The position numbers and the translations under genes were made by a program. Shown here one piece after another: positions 6,337 to 8,323 of a DNA stretch of 8,323 bases. The first letter of the stretch is position 1. Each line of letters opens with the position of its first letter. The notes beneath the pieces are model-generated. The model did no database searches, was not told the DNA's origin, and saw only the letters and a program-made list of their open reading frames with translations. This DNA comes from Deltaproteobacteria bacterium (GTDB lineage: Bacteria; Myxococcota; UBA796; SXON01). Where the stretch lies: the NCBI GenBank assembly GCA_947483545.1, contig CANKNP010000238.1, positions 1 to 8,323 of the forward strand, in the 5' to 3' direction.

Positions 6337-8142
6337 TTAGTCTTCGAGCCTCAACACCGCCAAGAAGGCCTCCTGCGGCACCTCCACGCTCCCGATCTGC
6401 TTCATCCGCTTCTTGCCTTCCTTCTGGCGGTCCAGCAGCTTCCGCTTTCGGCTGATGTCTCCGCCGTAGCACTTGGCCGTTACATCCTTACGCATCGCCT
6501 TCACTGTGGTCCGGGAGATGACCTTCGCGCCGATGGCAGCTTGGATCGCCACATCCCACATCTGCCGGGGGATCAGATCCTTGAGCTTGGAGGTGAGCTG
6601 TCCGCCCTTGTGGTGCGCGACCGCGCGATGACAGATGTTGGAGAGCGCGTCTACGATCTCGCCGTTCACGAGGATGTCGAGCTTGACGAGGTCACCAGGT
6701 TCATACCGGATGATCTCGTAGTCCATGCTGGCGTAACCCTTGGACACGGACTTGAGCCGGTCGAAGAAGTCGAACACCACCTCGGCGTACGGGATCTCGT
6801 AGGTGAGGATCACCCGGCCCGTGCCCGCATATTCAAACTTGACCTGGTTTCCGCGCCGCTCCTCGCACAGCTTGAACAGGTTTCCAAGCCAGGCTTCGGG
6901 CGTGTGGATCGTCAACCGGGCGATGGGCTCCAGGATCTTCTCGATGCGGCCGACATCCGGGAGCTTCGACGGCGAGTGGATCGTGATCTGCTCGCCCGTC
7001 TTCAGCAGGACATCGTACACGACAGACGGGGCGGTGGTGATGAGATCCAGGTTGTACTCACGCTCCAGGCGGTCATGAATGACCTCCATGTGCAGCAAGC
7101 CCAGAAATCCGCAGCGAAAACCAAACCCGAGCGCGTCCGAGGTCTCGGGCTCGAAGTTGAAGCTGACGTCGTTCAGTCGCAGCTTCTCGAGGCTCTCGCG
7201 GAGGTCCTGATAGGCCGCGGAGTCGGTCGGGAAAATGCCCGAGAAGACCATCGGGCGTACCTCTTTGAAGCCCTCCAACGGTGCGGCGGCGGGGCGTTGA
7301 AAATGGGTGACCGTGTCGCCCACCTTGGCATCCGCGAGGGTCTTCACGTTGGCGACGATGAAGCCCACCTCTCCCCCGACCAGCTCGGGGCGCTCCATCG
7401 CCTCGGGGGTGAACACGCCAACCTTGAGCACCTCGTGGATGGCGCCCGTGGACATGAACTGAACCTTCTCGCCCTTTTTGAGCGTGCCGTGCTTGACCCT
7501 CACCAGGATGATCACGCCCACGTAGGAATCAAACCAGGAGTCGAAAATCAGCGCCTGCAGCGGCGCCTCGCGGTCGCCCAACGGTGCGGGGATCCGCTGG
7601 ACCAGGGCCTCCATCAACCCCTCGATTCCTTCGCCGGTCTTGGCGCTCACGAGCTGGGCGTACGCAATATCCACGCCGACGTTGTCCATCAGTTGTTGCA
7701 ACACTCGGTCTGGCTCCGAGCCTGGCAGGTCGATCTTGTTGACCACCGGCAGGATCTCCAGGTTCGCCTCGATCGCGAGGTAGACGTTCGCGAGGGTCTG
7801 CGCTTCGACCCCCTGCACCGCGTCCACCACCAGGATGACGCCCTCGCAGGCGGCGAGCGCGCGGCTCACTTCGTAGCCAAAATCCACGTGCCCTGGCGTG
7901 TCGATGAGGTTGAGCAGGTAGATTTCGCCATCCAACGCACGCCACTGCAACGCCACCGTCTGGGCCTTGATCGTGATGCCCCGCTCGCGCTCGATGTCCA
8001 TCTTGTCGAGGTACTGCTCCCGCATTTCGCGGTCGCTCACCGCTCCGGTGATGCGCAACAACCGATCCGCCAGCGTAGACTTGCCGTGGTCGATGTGCGC
8101 GATGATCGCGAAGTTCCGGATGCGGTGGAGGGGGATGGCCAT
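6337..8142 (-). CDS. lepA: Elongation factor 4 (LepA), ribosome-associated GTPase
   Basis: LepA is a conserved translational GTPase that binds the ribosome and affects elongation or initiation under some conditions. The 601-residue length matches the family (about 600). The GTPase domain has G1 AHIDHGKST (15-23), G2 [10 protein letters not shown] (52-61, Thr57), G3 DTPGH (81-85, with catalytic His85), G4 NKID (135-138) and G5 SAK (166-168). The EF-G-like domains include [16 protein letters not shown] (339-354). The LepA-specific C-terminal domain follows, with [20 protein letters not shown] (558-577) and the terminal [11 protein letters not shown]. The ATG at 8142 gives the standard N-terminus ([20 protein letters not shown]), though the upstream bases show no clear Shine-Dalgarno sequence. 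polA follows after 8 nt and is probably in the same transcript; lepB, a common partner elsewhere, is not adjacent downstream. No unusual residues were seen. Confidence 0.98.
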   Translation of the reverse strand: MAIPLHRIRNFAIIAHIDHGKSTLADRLLRITGAVSDREMREQYLDKMDIERERGITIKAQTVALQWRALDGEIYLLNLIDTPGHVDFGYEVSRALAACEGVILVVDAVQGVEAQTLANVYLAIEANLEILPVVNKIDLPGSEPDRVLQQLMDNVGVDIAYAQLVSAKTGEGIEGLMEALVQRIPAPLGDREAPLQALIFDSWFDSYVGVIILVRVKHGTLKKGEKVQFMSTGAIHEVLKVGVFTPEAMERPELVGGEVGFIVANVKTLADAKVGDTVTHFQRPAAAPLEGFKEVRPMVFSGIFPTDSAAYQDLRESLEKLRLNDVSFNFEPETSDALGFGFRCGFLGLLHMEVIHDRLEREYNLDLITTAPSVVYDVLLKTGEQITIHSPSKLPDVGRIEKILEPIARLTIHTPEAWLGNLFKLCEERRGNQVKFEYAGTGRVILTYEIPYAEVVFDFFDRLKSVSKGYASMDYEIIRYEPGDLVKLDILVNGEIVDALSNICHRAVAHHKGGQLTSKLKDLIPRQMWDVAIQAAIGAKVISRTTVKAMRKDVTAKCYGGDISRKRKLLDRQKEGKKRMKQIGSVEVPQEAFLAVLRLED

Positions 8143-8190
8143 GGGGCGCGGCGGATAACCGGAGCGGGCCGATGCCGCCCGCGTTGCTTT

Positions 8191-8210
8191 GTGGGGGGCA
8201 CGCCCCCCAC
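8191..8210. repeat. Perfect 8-bp GC hairpin upstream of lepA
   Basis: GTGGGGGG (8191-8198) and CCCCCCAC (8203-8210) are perfect reverse complements around a 4-nt loop CACG. The right arm overlaps a tandem duplication of ACGCCCCCC (8200-8208 and 8209-8217). On the minus strand it is followed by AAAGCAACG, so it is not a standard U-tailed terminator; it could lie in the lepA leader. Confidence 0.55.
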
Positions 8211-8218
8211 GCCCCCCG

Positions 8219-8294
8219 CGAGCCGAGATGCGCTCGACTACGAGCGCGTGGTCGGATTCGGCGTGAGTACCCGCCGAATCCGACCCTCGGCTCG
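8219..8294. repeat. Nested inverted repeats forming a potential three-way junction
   Basis: Three perfect stems nest within 76 nt. P1 pairs CGAGCCGAG (8219-8227) with CTCGGCTCG (8286-8294), 9 bp. P2 pairs GCGCTCG (8230-8236) with CGAGCGC (8241-8247), 7 bp around a 4-nt loop. P3 pairs GGTCGGATTCGGCG (8250-8263) with CGCCGAATCCGACC (8272-8285), 14 bp around an 8-nt loop. Only two 2-nt linkers are unpaired at the junction, and P3 abuts P1 directly. It could be a structured RNA, a leader element, an unusual terminator or a palindromic DNA repeat; orientation and function are undetermined. It matches no RNA family I recognise and is not a tRNA. Confidence 0.55.
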
Positions 8295-8323
8295 GGTGCG
8301 CTTGGGCGCTGCTCTTTCTCTTG

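Larger units (their letters stand above)
8143..8323. other. Non-coding region upstream of lepA with structured elements
   Basis: No coding region is supportable in this 181-base stretch. It should contain the lepA promoter or leader, but no clear -35/-10 pair or purine-rich ribosome binding site can be picked out. It holds a GC hairpin (8191-8210), a tandem ACGCCCCCC repeat (8200-8217) and a 76-nt block of nested inverted repeats (8219-8294). A pyrimidine-rich segment on the plus strand closes the window. Confidence 0.6.

Noticed and set aside
5300..6340. 346-codon plus-strand open frame antisense to polA
   Set aside because: The composition is that of a shadow frame, and the opposite strand encodes conserved 5' nuclease motifs.
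6329..6472. Upstream extension of PolA by 48 residues
   Set aside because: It overlaps lepA, and the added residues are unlike polymerase I, whereas MAKPDRLVLIDGS at 6328 is the usual N-terminus.
8219..8294. tRNA gene (the element is 76 nt long)
   Set aside because: There are only three stems, of 9, 7 and 14 bp, with no T-loop GGTTCRA-type sequence, no anticodon arm of the right size and no D-arm.

Overview
The window is GC-rich bacterial chromosome with tightly packed genes. It carries five complete protein-coding genes and no sign of phage, transposon, CRISPR, tRNA or rRNA. LepA and DNA polymerase I place it in a bacterium. The large lipoprotein-type alpha/beta hydrolase with a Phe-Asp-Ser-Pro-rich N-terminal region, together with the GC bias, suggests a Myxococcota/'deltaproteobacterial' relative. 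That assignment is inference only, as no marker gene here fixes the lineage.

Layout, left to right. Positions 1-138 are non-coding and rich in GC inverted repeats. On the minus strand, a stand-alone phosphopantothenoylcysteine decarboxylase (coaC, 139-672) lies downstream of, and overlaps by 8 nt, a predicted exported lipoprotein hydrolase (665-2515). A 65-bp divergent intergenic region separates the hydrolase from the only plus-strand gene, a fold-type-I (class I/II) aminotransferase homologue (2581-3801). That gene converges on DNA polymerase I (polA, minus, 3806-6328) with only 4 bp between the stop codons. polA follows lepA (elongation factor 4, minus, 6337-8142) after 8 nt, so the two look co-transcribed. 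Upstream of lepA, 8143-8323 is non-coding and holds a GC hairpin and a striking 76-nt set of nested inverted repeats that can fold as a three-way junction.

The genes do not form one obvious pathway. lepA-polA is a housekeeping pair (translation and DNA repair/replication), and hydrolase-coaC is a translationally coupled pair with no obvious shared function. The most unusual protein is the aminotransferase homologue. It keeps the cofactor- and substrate-binding residues of the class I/II family, but the Schiff-base lysine is replaced by arginine (R245), and no lysine codon is available nearby in any frame. It may be a non-canonical PLP enzyme, a PLP/ligand-binding protein or an inactive paralogue. 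Secondary points are a polymerase I whose 3'-5' exonuclease site has lost its metal ligands and whose palm carries unusual substitutions, and the structured non-coding element upstream of lepA.
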